Shown: positions 16,281 through 23,667 of the stretch, piece after piece
Layout: each line of letters begins with the position of its first letter
Position numbering within the stretch: the stretch's first letter is position 1
Source: an uncultured Clostridia bacterium
GTDB lineage: Bacteria > Bacillota > Clostridia > Oscillospirales > Acutalibacteraceae
Direction: 5' to 3'
Length of the DNA: 33,701 nucleotides
Assembly: GCA_947632385.1 (NCBI GenBank)
Contig: CANRPD010000020.1
Coordinates: forward strand, 1 to 33,701
Notes under the pieces: generated by a model
Databases searched by the model: none
What the model saw: only the letters and a program-made list of their open reading frames with translations
What the model was told of the DNA's origin: nothing
Made by a program: the position numbers and the translations under genes

Positions 16281-16781
16281 GTGCTGTACCATATCCGTCA
16301 AAAGGTGATGTCCCTGCACGGGGTCTACAACGTCACCGACACCGCCGACCGGCTGTGCTTCCACGTGAAGCAGCGGGCGGTCTCCGCCACCAACCACACC
16401 GTGCTCTACGACGAGAACGACCTGGAGCTGGGGACCATCCACCGGAAGATGGTGTCCCTGCACGGGACGCACACCATCGAGATGAGCAACGGCGAAAAGG
16501 CCGAGCTGCGGGAGCACCGGGCCCTGGAGCTCCACGACAACTACGACGTGGAGGGCTTTGGGTGGACGGTGGCCGGGAACATCACCGGCCACGAGTTCGC
16601 CATTCAGGACGCGGGGGGCAATGAGATCGCCCGCAGCCAGGAGGCGTACCTCTCCATCGGCGACCGCATGGCCGTGGAGGTGCTGGACGAGAGCCAGACC
16701 GCCAAGGTGGTGGCCGTGCTCATCGCCATTTTGGAGATCCAGCGGGACCGCAAGAACGCGGTGGCGCACGATCCCCAGTAA
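16281..16781 (+). CDS. LURP-one-related (tubby-like fold) protein
   Basis: A 166-residue protein starting at a GTG placed 8 bases after AAGGAGG. Its repeated short beta-strand pattern (HTVLYDENDLELGTIHRK, HGTHTIEM, AIQDAGGNEIARS) and the C-terminal hydrophobic stretch VVAVLIAILEIQRD match the LURP-one-related/YxjI family, which folds like the tubby barrel with a central helix. The molecular role of bacterial members is not established. It has its own promoter and a strong terminator. Long open frames running into it from upstream on this strand are antisense to hflX and rejected. Confidence 0.8.
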   Translation: MLYHIRQKVMSLHGVYNVTDTADRLCFHVKQRAVSATNHTVLYDENDLELGTIHRKMVSLHGTHTIEMSNGEKAELREHRALELHDNYDVEGFGWTVAGNITGHEFAIQDAGGNEIARSQEAYLSIGDRMAVEVLDESQTAKVVAVLIAILEIQRDRKNAVAHDPQ

Positions 16782-16793
16782 ACGGGCGCGGGA

Positions 16794-16831
16794 GAAGAGC
16801 GAAAGCGGGGTGCTTTCGCTCTTCTTTTTTT
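16794..16831 (+). terminator. Terminator of the LURP-one-like gene
   Basis: A perfect 13-bp stem, GAAGAGCGAAAGC (16794-16806) with 16812-16824 and a 5-base loop, is followed by seven T. It abuts the stop of the phage-like cassette on the other strand. Confidence 0.95.
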
Positions 16832-17294
16832 ACGCCCGGGACCAGGGCAGGTGGGCCGGCAGCAGCCGGTCCAGGGCCGCGTCGGCCTGGGCCTGGGTGA
16901 CCCCCAGCAGCCGGTCCACCGTCACGGTGAGGGCGCCGTCTGCCTCCTGGAGGGTCCCCAGCACCCCGGCCCCGGGCAGGGCCCGGGCGAAATCGGCGGG
17001 GGTGAAGCCCCCCGGGCGCTGGGACAGCCGGCCCAGGAGCACCTGCCGCCGGTCTTCGGGGTCACCCGGGGCGGGGAGCTCCCCCAGAAAGCGGGCCCAG
17101 CGGTCCAGCTGATCCGCCCCGGCGGTGGCGGCAAAGCAGTCCGCCTTGAGGGCATCCAGGGCGGCGTCCAGCTCCTCCAGGCCGGCGGCCGCGGCCAGGG
17201 TCTCCCAGTCGGCGGAGGTCTCCCCCGTCAGGCGGAAGGCCCGGGTTGCGTTGAGGGCCTCCCGCATGCGCCGGGCGATGGTCCCCGGGGTCAT
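16830..17294 (-). CDS. YmfQ/XkdU-like baseplate protein (DUF2313 type)
   Basis: A 154-residue protein at the position of PBSX xkdU, directly after baseplate J. The N-terminal MTPGTIARRMREALN, a middle predicted helix rich in LDALKADCF, RQVLLGRLSQRPGGFTPADFARAL and a short final beta part fit the YmfQ/gpI-like wedge component. Its ATG overlaps the baseplate J stop by 4 bases. It is the last gene of the cassette, where tail fibre genes would normally follow; instead the next feature is the terminator of the convergent gene. Family assignment rests partly on order. Confidence 0.72.
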   Translation of the reverse strand: MTPGTIARRMREALNATRAFRLTGETSADWETLAAAAGLEELDAALDALKADCFAATAGADQLDRWARFLGELPAPGDPEDRRQVLLGRLSQRPGGFTPADFARALPGAGVLGTLQEADGALTVTVDRLLGVTQAQADAALDRLLPAHLPWSRA

Positions 17295-18352
17295 GACAGG
17301 GCCTCCACGGTCACCGTGCCCAGCACCGGGAGCACCCCCGGCACGCCGGCCACGTCCCGGACGGTCATGCCATATTCCACCTCCCGGGCGGGCACGGCCT
17401 CCAGCACCGCCCGGGTGAGCTCGGTGACGTACACCGGGTCCCCCACCTGCTTGGCGGCGTACAGCGCCCCCAGGGCTGCCTCCACCGCCGGCTGGGCGGC
17501 GGAAAGGGGCACGGTGTCCGGCAGGAGCAGCCGCACCAGGGTGTTGATGCGCTTGGCCGAGGCGGCGGCCACGGTGACGGCGACCCCCAGCTCCCGCTCC
17601 CGGGCATAGCGCTCCCGCAGGGCGGTGAGGGTCTCCTCCGCCGGGGGCGCGCCGTCGCCCCAGACATACACCGTCACGGTGTTGGGCCCGGAGGCCCGGG
17701 GCACCACCTGCACGGCGGTGACCCCCGGCTGGGACAGGGCCACCCGGCGGTAGTAGGCGGCGTTGGCGCCGTTTTCCGGCAGGCGGTAGGCCGCCTGCAG
17801 GCGGGCGCGGTAGGCCTCGTCGTCCTCGGGGTCCGCGCCCCCGGTGAAGGCCGCCCGGTTGACGCAGTAGTTGACGCCTTCCGGGGCGTCGATGAGGGTG
17901 TTGATGGCCGAGGGGGCGCAGTTGCCGCTGATCCCCCCCAGCACCGCCCGGGCCGGGACGTCCACGGAGACGGTCCCGGCGGCAAGCACCCCTGCTTCGG
18001 TGGTCTCGTACTCCACGGGGTCCGGGCCGGACACGGCGCACACCGTGCCCGCCGGGATCACCAGGTCCAGCTCCATGGGCAGGTACCGGGAAAAGGTCAC
18101 CGTGCCCACGGCCTGCCGGGCGGGGAAGCGCTCCAGCCCCCGCTGGGCCCCGTGCAGGTCCAGATAGGTCCCCTGGGCCGTCTGCACGAAGGCCTGAAGC
18201 CGGATGAACTCCAGCCGGTGCCACAGGCGCTCGAGCTCCGCAGCCAGCACCTGCAGCCGCAGGCCCGTGTCGGAGACGTCCCGGGCGGGGTGCCCCGCCG
18301 CCTGGGCGTAGGCTGCCTCCATGCGTTCCAGGATCTCGCTATATTCCTCCAT
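17291..18352 (-). CDS. Baseplate J-like protein (XkdT type)
   Basis: The 353-residue protein has the baseplate J pattern. An N-terminal helical part ends in TAQGTYLDLHGAQRGLERFPA. A middle part follows with VIPAGTVCA and VPARAVLGGISGNCAPSAI. The core is GGADPEDDEAYRARLQAAY, near residues 175-195, then SQPGVTAVQVVPR. In contractile tails this protein forms the wedge that links the hub to the fibres. It overlaps the gp25-like gene by 14 bases and the XkdU-like gene by 4. The length matches the PBSX homologue (about 350). It looks intact even though sheath and tube genes are missing. Confidence 0.92.
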   Translation of the reverse strand: MEEYSEILERMEAAYAQAAGHPARDVSDTGLRLQVLAAELERLWHRLEFIRLQAFVQTAQGTYLDLHGAQRGLERFPARQAVGTVTFSRYLPMELDLVIPAGTVCAVSGPDPVEYETTEAGVLAAGTVSVDVPARAVLGGISGNCAPSAINTLIDAPEGVNYCVNRAAFTGGADPEDDEAYRARLQAAYRLPENGANAAYYRRVALSQPGVTAVQVVPRASGPNTVTVYVWGDGAPPAEETLTALRERYARERELGVAVTVAAASAKRINTLVRLLLPDTVPLSAAQPAVEAALGALYAAKQVGDPVYVTELTRAVLEAVPAREVEYGMTVRDVAGVPGVLPVLGTVTVEALS

Positions 18353-18704
18353 GTTCCAGTGCTCCTTTCTGTGTTGCGGTGTATCGGACCACGCCGGTCC
18401 CCAGCGGGGTGGAAAGGGTCACGTCCCAGGAGCCCTCCGGCCCCGGGGCCGCCCCGGTGACCTGCACCCCGGGGAGCTCCAGCAGGGCCTCGGCGGCCAG
18501 GGCCTGGGCCCGCTCCGCCGCGTGTTCGGCGGCGGGATCCAGGGTGTCCAGGCGGCTGCCCAGCCCGGGCCCGTAGGGGAAGGCCCCCCGGGGCAGCTCC
18601 AACAGCAGCCGGACGTCCTGCAGCAGGGCCGCGAGGCCGTGGATCTCCACCGGCAGCCCGTTGGGTCCCAGGACGTAGACGCCGTCTTGCAGCAGCAGCG
18701 CCAT
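18339..18704 (-). CDS. gp25/XkdS-like baseplate wedge protein
   Basis: A 121-residue protein at the xkdS position. It carries a gp25-like middle block: LLELPRGAFPYGPGLGSRLDTLDP, with regular helices around AERAQALAAEALLELPGV. In myophage baseplates this protein nucleates sheath assembly. It starts 4 bases after the preceding gene and overlaps baseplate J by 14 bases. The identity is supported by both order and length (PBSX XkdS is about 140). Confidence 0.75.
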   Translation of the reverse strand: MALLLQDGVYVLGPNGLPVEIHGLAALLQDVRLLLELPRGAFPYGPGLGSRLDTLDPAAEHAAERAQALAAEALLELPGVQVTGAAPGPEGSWDVTLSTPLGTGVVRYTATQKGALEHGGI

Positions 18705-18708
18705 GGGC

Positions 18709-19038
18709 TCAGCCTCCTTCCCGGGGGGCGAAGACCTGGCCGTTGATGCAGACCTCGCCGCTGTTCTTCAGCACGATCTCCGCCCCGCCCCGGGAGTAGA
18801 GCCGCACCTCCCCCTCCTCGAGGTCCGTCCCGGCGGTGCCGGCCACCCCGGCCAGGCGGCCCTCCAACAGCACCGCCCGTTCTCCGGGAGCGGGGACGCT
18901 GGAAAAGCCGTAGGGCAGCACCGTCTGAGGGTTGCGGTATTCCCGCTCCGCCCGGATATCCAGCCGGGAACCGCCGGTGACGGTGCCGTCGGTGAACCGG
19001 CTGGGCTTGGGCCGGTTCAGTTGTCTTGTCAGCCACAT
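18709..19038 (-). CDS. Tail spike/gpV- or XkdR-like baseplate protein
   Basis: A 109-residue protein. The ATG at 19038 is used because GGGAGG lies 7 bases upstream; an ATG at 19044 is too close to it. The strand-rich sequence ends in EVRLYSRGGAEIVLKNSGEV-type repeats and INGQVFAP, the pattern of the beta-prism tip of gpV-like spikes. PGERAVLLEG and VAGTAG upstream fit an OB-fold start. It lies 16 bases after the hub gene. It may puncture the target envelope or simply cap the hub. The name is by pattern and order. Confidence 0.65.
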   Translation of the reverse strand: MWLTRQLNRPKPSRFTDGTVTGGSRLDIRAEREYRNPQTVLPYGFSSVPAPGERAVLLEGRLAGVAGTAGTDLEEGEVRLYSRGGAEIVLKNSGEVCINGQVFAPREGG

Positions 19039-19054
19039 GGGCATTCCTCCCTTC

Positions 19055-19954
19055 TCATGCACAAAACGTTTCCGGCGGGGTGAGGACCAGCCGGGTCTGC
19101 TCGCCCCCTGCGTCCCGGCGGACCCGGGCGCTCTCCACGGGGCAGCGGGCAAACCGCCCCACCCCCGGCAGCTCCGCCGTCACCCGGGTGCCCGGGTGGG
19201 GCCAGCAGGCCCCGGGCACCGTCACCTCCAGCCGGAAGGCCGCCTCCCGGCCGCTGCGCAGCACCTGCCGGGGGTCCTTGCCGCTGTCCGCCGCCAGATA
19301 CCGCACCCGGGGCAGCACCGCCTCCGGGTCCCGATAGCGGGTGTCGTACTGGCCCCGAAAGCTCTGCTGCCACACCTGGCTCAGCCGGCGGCAGGGCTGC
19401 AGCTGGAGCTCCCAGGTCACCGGCGGGCCCAGCCGCAGCTGCTCTTCCGGCAGCGCCCGGCACCAGACCCGGCCCTCCGGGTCCACCCGGGGCACCGCGC
19501 CCAGGCGCTGGCGGCAGAAGTCCGCCAGCACCGTCCAGCAGCTCTGCCCCTTGGAGACGGTCCAGAGGCCTCCCCGCCCGGCGGGGCCCTCCTCCCCCAG
19601 GCGCAGGCCCAGGGGCTCCAGCAGACGGCGCTCCCACAGGGCCAGGCTGGGATCCTCCACCACCCCGGGCGGGGCCTCGCTGTCCAGCAGCAGCCCCTCC
19701 AGGCTGCGGCCGATGAGCTCCAGCTCCAGGCCCTGGGCGCTGAGGCGCGTGTTCTGCTCGTCCACGATGCCCCGGAACACCGCCGCGTCCCCGTCGCGGA
19801 TCTCCACCCGGTACAGGGCCTCGGGCACCTGCTCCACCGGGAACCGGGCCGCAAAGCCTTGGGCCGGGGCGTCCCGGTCATAGGCCCACTCCGCCCGGCT
19901 GGGGGTCCCCAAAAGGACCCGTCCCCCGCCGGCGGTCTCGCCCCAAACGGTCAT
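19055..19954 (-). CDS. Tail hub protein, XkdQ/late-control-D-like
   Basis: The 299-residue protein sits at the xkdQ position and has the hub pattern: an N-terminal domain with FAARFPVEQVPEALYRVEIR and DGDAAVFRGIVDEQN, a middle CWTVLADFCRQRLG with RVDPEGRVW, and a C-terminal strand domain with VTVPGACWPHPGTRVTAELP. It corresponds to the gpD/gp27-like ring that joins tube to baseplate. Its ATG overlaps the LysM gene stop by 4 bases. The length is close to the roughly 320 of PBSX XkdQ. Confidence 0.8.
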   Translation of the reverse strand: MTVWGETAGGGRVLLGTPSRAEWAYDRDAPAQGFAARFPVEQVPEALYRVEIRDGDAAVFRGIVDEQNTRLSAQGLELELIGRSLEGLLLDSEAPPGVVEDPSLALWERRLLEPLGLRLGEEGPAGRGGLWTVSKGQSCWTVLADFCRQRLGAVPRVDPEGRVWCRALPEEQLRLGPPVTWELQLQPCRRLSQVWQQSFRGQYDTRYRDPEAVLPRVRYLAADSGKDPRQVLRSGREAAFRLEVTVPGACWPHPGTRVTAELPGVGRFARCPVESARVRRDAGGEQTRLVLTPPETFCA

Positions 19955-20466
19955 GGCGCCGTCACCTCCTCTCCCGCCTGCAGGCAGGCGATGTCCTCGA
20001 TCTGCGGGTTGGCCCGGGTCAGCTCATCGATGCTCCGCCCCCACCGGGCGGCATAGTCCCACAGGCTCTCCCCCGCCTGGGCCCGGGCCTTGCCCCCGCC
20101 GTCTCCGGGCGCCCGGCACCGGGTCTCCACAAAGGAGAACCCGTACCGGATCAGATCCTTCCCCGCCGCGCCCAGGAGGCGCAGCCCGTCCATCACCGCC
20201 AAAAAGGGCTCCTGCCCGGGCAGGCACAGGCTGCCGGGGCCGCCCGCCCGGTACAGGGCCTCTAAGCGGCCAAACTGCTCCCGGCACCCCGGCCCGGTGA
20301 AGTACCCCTCCCCGGTGACCCGCCGCTTCCGGGGGCCCAGGTCCGTCACCCGGCTGCCCGCAAAGGGCAGCACCGTTTCCGGCACGGTGCGTTCCTGGGT
20401 CACCTCCAGCGCGGTGGGGTTCACTTCCCACACAAAATCCCGAAAACTCATGGCCATCAGCTCCAT
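19951..20466 (-). CDS. LysM-containing tail protein, XkdP-like
   Basis: The 171-residue protein has an N-terminal part (about 1-115) like the DNA-circulation/tail proteins that precede the hub gene: RDFVWEVNPTALEVT, RKRRVTGEGYFTG, KDLIRYGFSFVE. A C-terminal LysM domain (about 125-168) shows AQAGESLWDYAARWGRSIDE, ANPQIED and LQAGEEV. LysM proteins at this site bridge tube end and hub or bind peptidoglycan. The start at 20466 has AGGAGG 5 bases upstream, with other ATGs 3 and 5 codons later. It directly follows the place where sheath, tube and tape-measure genes are missing. Confidence 0.82.
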   Translation of the reverse strand: MELMAMSFRDFVWEVNPTALEVTQERTVPETVLPFAGSRVTDLGPRKRRVTGEGYFTGPGCREQFGRLEALYRAGGPGSLCLPGQEPFLAVMDGLRLLGAAGKDLIRYGFSFVETRCRAPGDGGGKARAQAGESLWDYAARWGRSIDELTRANPQIEDIACLQAGEEVTAP

Positions 20467-20487
20467 GTGCTCCTCCTTTCTGCCGAT

Positions 20488-20577
20488 TCACTCGGCTTCC
20501 AGCTCCTCCCGGGGATACCGGCGGCTGTCCCGCTCCAGCTCCCGGGAAAGCTCCCTGGCCCGATCCGTCTCTTCCAC
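20488..20577 (-). CDS. 29-residue ORF with strong ribosome site
   Basis: A GTG at 20577 lies 7 bases after AAGGAGG and opens a 29-codon frame ending in TGA at 20488, 21 bases before the LysM gene. The peptide is highly charged (MEETDRARELSRELERDSRR at the start) and likely one helix. It fills the site where PBSX carries sheath-to-tape-measure genes. It may be a real small tail or assembly peptide, or the trace of a deleted gene. No family is recognised. Confidence 0.5.
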   Translation of the reverse strand: MEETDRARELSRELERDSRRYPREELEAE

Positions 20578-20600
20578 GGTCCTTCCTCCTTTCCGGCGTT

Positions 20601-21275
20601 TCACGCCTCCACGCGCTCACAGGCCACAAAGACCGCCCGCTTGGCGGCATACTGCAGGGTCTTCCACCGGCAGTGCCGGTATTCCCGGGCGGGTCCGCCC
20701 GCCAGCCGGACGGTAAAATCCACCAGGCCCTCCAGGCCCTCGGGGAGGAACCCCTCCAGCTCCACGGTGTACCGGGGGCCTGCCCCCAGCCAGCCGAAGG
20801 GCACCTGCTCCCCCACGCTGACGAGCTCCTTCCCCTCGAACCCGGCGGTCTCCCGCACCGCCCCGGCCTGGACCTGCCGCCCGCCCAGGGTGAGCTCCAC
20901 CCCGGCGCCGGGCAGCAGGTCGTCCCCGGCCACGGCCTCCACCAGGCTCACGGTGCAGGCAAGCACCCCGCAGCCGGTGGTCCGGTCCGCCTGCACGGCC
21001 CCCCGGCTCACCGCCGAGAACCCGGGCTCGCCGCAGGCGGCGTCGCACATCCCGGCAAAGATGGCCTGGCCCCGGCGGGCGTCGGTGCCCTGGGGCAGGT
21101 AGATCCCAAACCCCAGCCGCACCTCCCGGGAACCGGGCCGGCGCACCTCGGCCTCCACCGAGCCCGCCACCGTGGGCCGTTCCACCCGCCGGGAGGCCCG
21201 TTCGCCGCTCCAGCCGGAGAGGAACGTCACCTCCGGCATGGCCTGGGCGAACCGCTCCAGCAAATCCTCAAGCAC
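20601..21275 (-). CDS. Neck/tail protein of two apparent domains
   Basis: A 224-residue protein whose N-terminal half (LEDLLERFAQAMPEVTFLSG, RLGFGIYLPQGT, GQAIFAGMCDAAC) has the mixed alpha/beta look of a tail-terminator or connector subunit. The C-terminal half (VELTLGGRQVQAGAVRE, ELVSVGEQVPFGWLGAGPR, YTVELEGFL) is strand-rich and reminiscent of a tail-tube-like barrel. The GTG at 21275 overlaps the previous stop by 8 bases; no ATG is near and the ribosome site (GGAG) is modest. Position equals xkdI/xkdJ. The two-domain reading is inference and a single unknown fold is possible. Confidence 0.6.
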   Translation of the reverse strand: MLEDLLERFAQAMPEVTFLSGWSGERASRRVERPTVAGSVEAEVRRPGSREVRLGFGIYLPQGTDARRGQAIFAGMCDAACGEPGFSAVSRGAVQADRTTGCGVLACTVSLVEAVAGDDLLPGAGVELTLGGRQVQAGAVRETAGFEGKELVSVGEQVPFGWLGAGPRYTVELEGFLPEGLEGLVDFTVRLAGGPAREYRHCRWKTLQYAAKRAVFVACERVEA

Positions 21276-21630
21276 CGTCTCCGTCGTCTTCGTCTTCCGT
21301 CCCTCCTTTCTCCTCCAACAGGGCCCGCACGCACAGCAGCCGGTCCCCCAGCCGCACTTCCCGCAGGTCTGCCACCCGGTACGCCCGGTCCCCCTGGGTG
21401 AGGTCTCCCCCCAGGGCATCCCGGGCCGGGGGCGGCAGCCACCCCACGAACCGGGCCGTGGGCCGGGGCAGGTCCCCCAGGGCGGTGCGCAGGGGGCCCA
21501 GTTCGCCGGCGCCGGTCTTGCCCGGGCACACCACGCCCCGCCCCGGCCACTGCCGGCCGTCCGGGGCCGTCACCGTCACGGCGGGGGTCCTGCGGAAGAT
21601 CTCTTTCGCCAGCCGTTCACATCCGTCCAA
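21268..21630 (-). CDS. Head-tail connector protein
   Basis: A 120-residue protein with a TTG start at 21630, chosen from AGGAGG 9 bases upstream. It has a strand-rich core (AVTVTAPDGRQWPGRGVVCP, GDRAYRVADLREV) and an acidic C-terminus (TEDEDDGDGA). Order places it as the second connector, after the helical one, like xkdI or a stopper protein. It overlaps both neighbours (14 and 8 bases), implying coupled translation and fixed stoichiometry. Confidence 0.6.
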   Translation of the reverse strand: MDGCERLAKEIFRRTPAVTVTAPDGRQWPGRGVVCPGKTGAGELGPLRTALGDLPRPTARFVGWLPPPARDALGGDLTQGDRAYRVADLREVRLGDRLLCVRALLEEKGGTEDEDDGDGA

Positions 21631-21976
21631 AGTAAAACGCCTCCTCTCCCAGCAGCCGCCGGGCGATCCGCCGTTTCTCGTCCCGCAGCGCTCGGGCCCG
21701 CCGGGCGGCGGGGGCGGCGGTCACCCGCACCCCGTCGGCGGTCACTGCCTCCGGCGCCGCCGCCTCGTCGATGAGGGCCAGCTGGTAGAAGGCCTCCGCC
21801 GCCTGCCAGTTTTCCAGGGCCGCGGCCGCCGGGGCCGTGGTGTCCCGGTCTGCCACCGCGGCCAGACAGTCCGCGCACAGCCGCAGGCACAGCTGCGCCC
21901 GGGCGTCCCCTGCCGTCAGATCCTCTCCGGAAAACAGCCCGAAGAGGGCTTGCACATGCGCTAGTTCCGGTCTCAT
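21617..21976 (-). CDS. Head-tail adaptor protein
   Basis: A 119-residue, mainly helical protein (LAHVQALFGLFSG, ARAQLCLRLCADCLAAVAD, LENWQAAEAFYQLALIDEA) directly after the capsid gene. This is the usual place and shape of the gp6/gp15-like ring that docks on the portal. AGGAGG precedes the ATG at 21976. Between its stretches is a proline/alanine link, and a basic ARRARALRDEKRRIARRL helix follows, then FYFGRM at the end. The family is inferred from order. Confidence 0.62.
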   Translation of the reverse strand: MRPELAHVQALFGLFSGEDLTAGDARAQLCLRLCADCLAAVADRDTTAPAAAALENWQAAEAFYQLALIDEAAAPEAVTADGVRVTAAPAARRARALRDEKRRIARRLLGEEAFYFGRM

Positions 21977-22050
21977 TTCGGTTCCTCCTTTTCCGCCCGG
22001 GCCGGGGGGAGGGACCGGCCCCAGCCGATCCCCTGCCCGCGCCCGTGGGC

Positions 22051-23052
22051 TCAGCTGTACTGCAGTCCCCGGGCCGCTCCGGCGTAGATCCGGGCAAAGC
22101 CCGCCACGCTGCTGATGGATGCCCGCTCCAGCTGCCGGTCGATGAGCCGGTCGCTGTCGGTGCAGATCCCCTCTCCGGCCTGGACCATCTCCAGGGCGCA
22201 GTCCCGGTCCAGGGCCAGCAGCTTCTTGTCCGCCATGCCCGGCACGTGGATGAGCTTGGCCCCCAGGGGCGTCACCAGACGGCCGGTACCCTGGAAATTC
22301 ATCCCCGCCTGGGGGTCCTTGAACTCCGCGATGCCCAGCAGCTGCTGCATGGCCCCGGTGCCCCCCACCAGCACGTTGAGGCGGAAGGGGGCCAGCTCGC
22401 CCCACAGCTTCACCAGGTCGCTGTAGTCCGGGGTGCCGCTGTCGAAAACCACCCCGGGCTGGGTGCCATCGCCGCTTACCAGGGCGTCCACCGCGTCCAG
22501 CATCTGGGCGTTGGCAATGGCCGCGCCGATCTGCCGCAGCGCCACGGAGAACAGGTCCAGCTTCATGAACCGCAGCGCCTCATAGGAGCTCACCAGCATG
22601 CGGCCGCGCTTTTTCAGCTGCACCAGGCCCTTCCCCAGGCGGATGTGGGTCTCGGGGAGCTGGGCGCCCTCGGCCACCCGGGCCGCCGAGGCGTTCCCGT
22701 TCTCCTGGGCGTTCACGGTGCGGTAGTCCAGCCCGTCGATGTGGGTCACCGCCGCCACCAGCTCCTCCACCCGGCTGGCCTTGTCCATGCCCTGGCGCAC
22801 CGCCCGGGCCACATATTCCGGGAACAGGGCCGCGCTGCCGGCGGTGCCGAAAAAGTGCTCCACCGTGTCGGAATCCGGCCCGCTGACGCGGATGCCGAAG
22901 CGCATCAGCTGGCGCTGGTAGGCGTCCAGGCCCTCCAGGGCGGTGCCCCGGTAATTTTCGCTGCTGTCCAGCTCCTCCAGCACCTGGGTAAAGCTCTTGC
23001 CGGGCACGGCGTACATGCCCTTTTCCAACGTGATCCGTTCAAAACCTGCCAT
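22051..23052 (-). CDS. Major capsid protein, HK97 fold type
   Basis: A 333-residue protein. The ATG at 23052 lies 8 bases after AAAGGAG; an ATG at 23058 is too close. The pattern fits HK97-like capsid subunits of the XkdG type: an N-terminal arm, FGTAGSAALFPEYVARAVRQGM, the strand block VAEGAQLPETHIRLGKG, an axial helix region (DLFSVALRQIGAAIANAQMLD) and the late VTPLGAKLIHVPGMADKKLLALD (P/A domain strands). A short C-terminal RASISSVAGFARIYAG follows. It is preceded by a decoration protein and a protease, completing a head module. Confidence 0.88.
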   Translation of the reverse strand: MAGFERITLEKGMYAVPGKSFTQVLEELDSSENYRGTALEGLDAYQRQLMRFGIRVSGPDSDTVEHFFGTAGSAALFPEYVARAVRQGMDKASRVEELVAAVTHIDGLDYRTVNAQENGNASAARVAEGAQLPETHIRLGKGLVQLKKRGRMLVSSYEALRFMKLDLFSVALRQIGAAIANAQMLDAVDALVSGDGTQPGVVFDSGTPDYSDLVKLWGELAPFRLNVLVGGTGAMQQLLGIAEFKDPQAGMNFQGTGRLVTPLGAKLIHVPGMADKKLLALDRDCALEMVQAGEGICTDSDRLIDRQLERASISSVAGFARIYAGAARGLQYS

Positions 23053-23086
23053 TTTCATGTCTCCTTTCGTCATTTGACCCTGGTTT

Positions 23087-23425
23087 TTACAGCAGCATCC
23101 AGCAGCTGCCGTTTTCCACTGCCGCCACCGTGACGGTCCTTCCGCCGGTCTCCACGGACGCCACCTTGCCGGTCTCGTCCACGGCCACCGCCTGGGTCCC
23201 CACGGAGAGCGCACCCGCGCAGGCCGCCTGCACGAAGCCGGCCACCTGCACCGCCGCTTCCCCCGCGTGGACACTGATTGCCACCCCGGCGAACACGTCC
23301 CCGTCGGCGGCTGCCTTCTCCACACGGCCGTTGCCGGTGACCTTCACCAGGTCGCCGGGCTGCACGTCCTCGGCCGCGTCGAACGTGGCCACCACTGCGC
23401 CGATCCCTTCAAATGCTACGTTCAT
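23087..23425 (-). CDS. Capsid decoration/cement-like protein
   Basis: A 112-residue, nearly all-beta protein (VQPGDLVKVTGNGRVEKAA, GVAISVHAGEAAVQVAGFV, VAVDETGKVASVETGGRTV). It resembles the small cement or DUF2190-like proteins placed just before phage capsid genes. The ATG at 23425 has AAGGAG about 10 bases upstream; an upstream extension through the cloverleaf is rejected. It lies 34 bases before the capsid gene. It probably sits on the outer head surface. Confidence 0.72.
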   Translation of the reverse strand: MNVAFEGIGAVVATFDAAEDVQPGDLVKVTGNGRVEKAAADGDVFAGVAISVHAGEAAVQVAGFVQAACAGALSVGTQAVAVDETGKVASVETGGRTVTVAAVENGSCWMLL

Positions 23426-23667
23426 GTTTTTTCTCTCCTTTTTTGAGTTTGTATTTGCATCAGCGTTGCCGCTGTCTGCCGGTTTTTTCGGGCCTGCCGG
23501 TCCCGTCCCCCGCCGGCCCGTGGGCGGGGCTCCTCCCACCCGCCTGCGTCCCGCCGACCCCCGGGCGCTCACCCGGGCTGCGCCCGGGGCGGCCCTCCCC
23601 TGCGGGGAGGGCCCGGCCGCGCCTGCGGCGCGGCGCAGCGCCCGGGGGCCTTCCGCTCACCGCCGCC
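23426..23667. other. Gap in the head operon holding a cloverleaf
   Basis: There is no gene. Most of the stretch is cloverleaf copy 3 (23558-23648) with GC-rich flanks, plus the ribosome site of the decoration gene at its left end. A break of this size between protease and decoration genes is unusual for a phage operon. Confidence 0.6.
23558..23648. repeat. Three-armed cloverleaf element, copy 3
   Basis: The outer stem CCCCCGGGCGCT (23558-23569) pairs perfectly with 23637-23648. The arms are 23572-23578 with 23582-23588, 23592-23600 with 23604-23612, and 23616-23623 with 23627-23634. All three loops are the same TGC. Every arm is perfectly paired. It lies inside the phage cassette, 19 bases beyond the protease stop. 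Confidence 0.85.
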
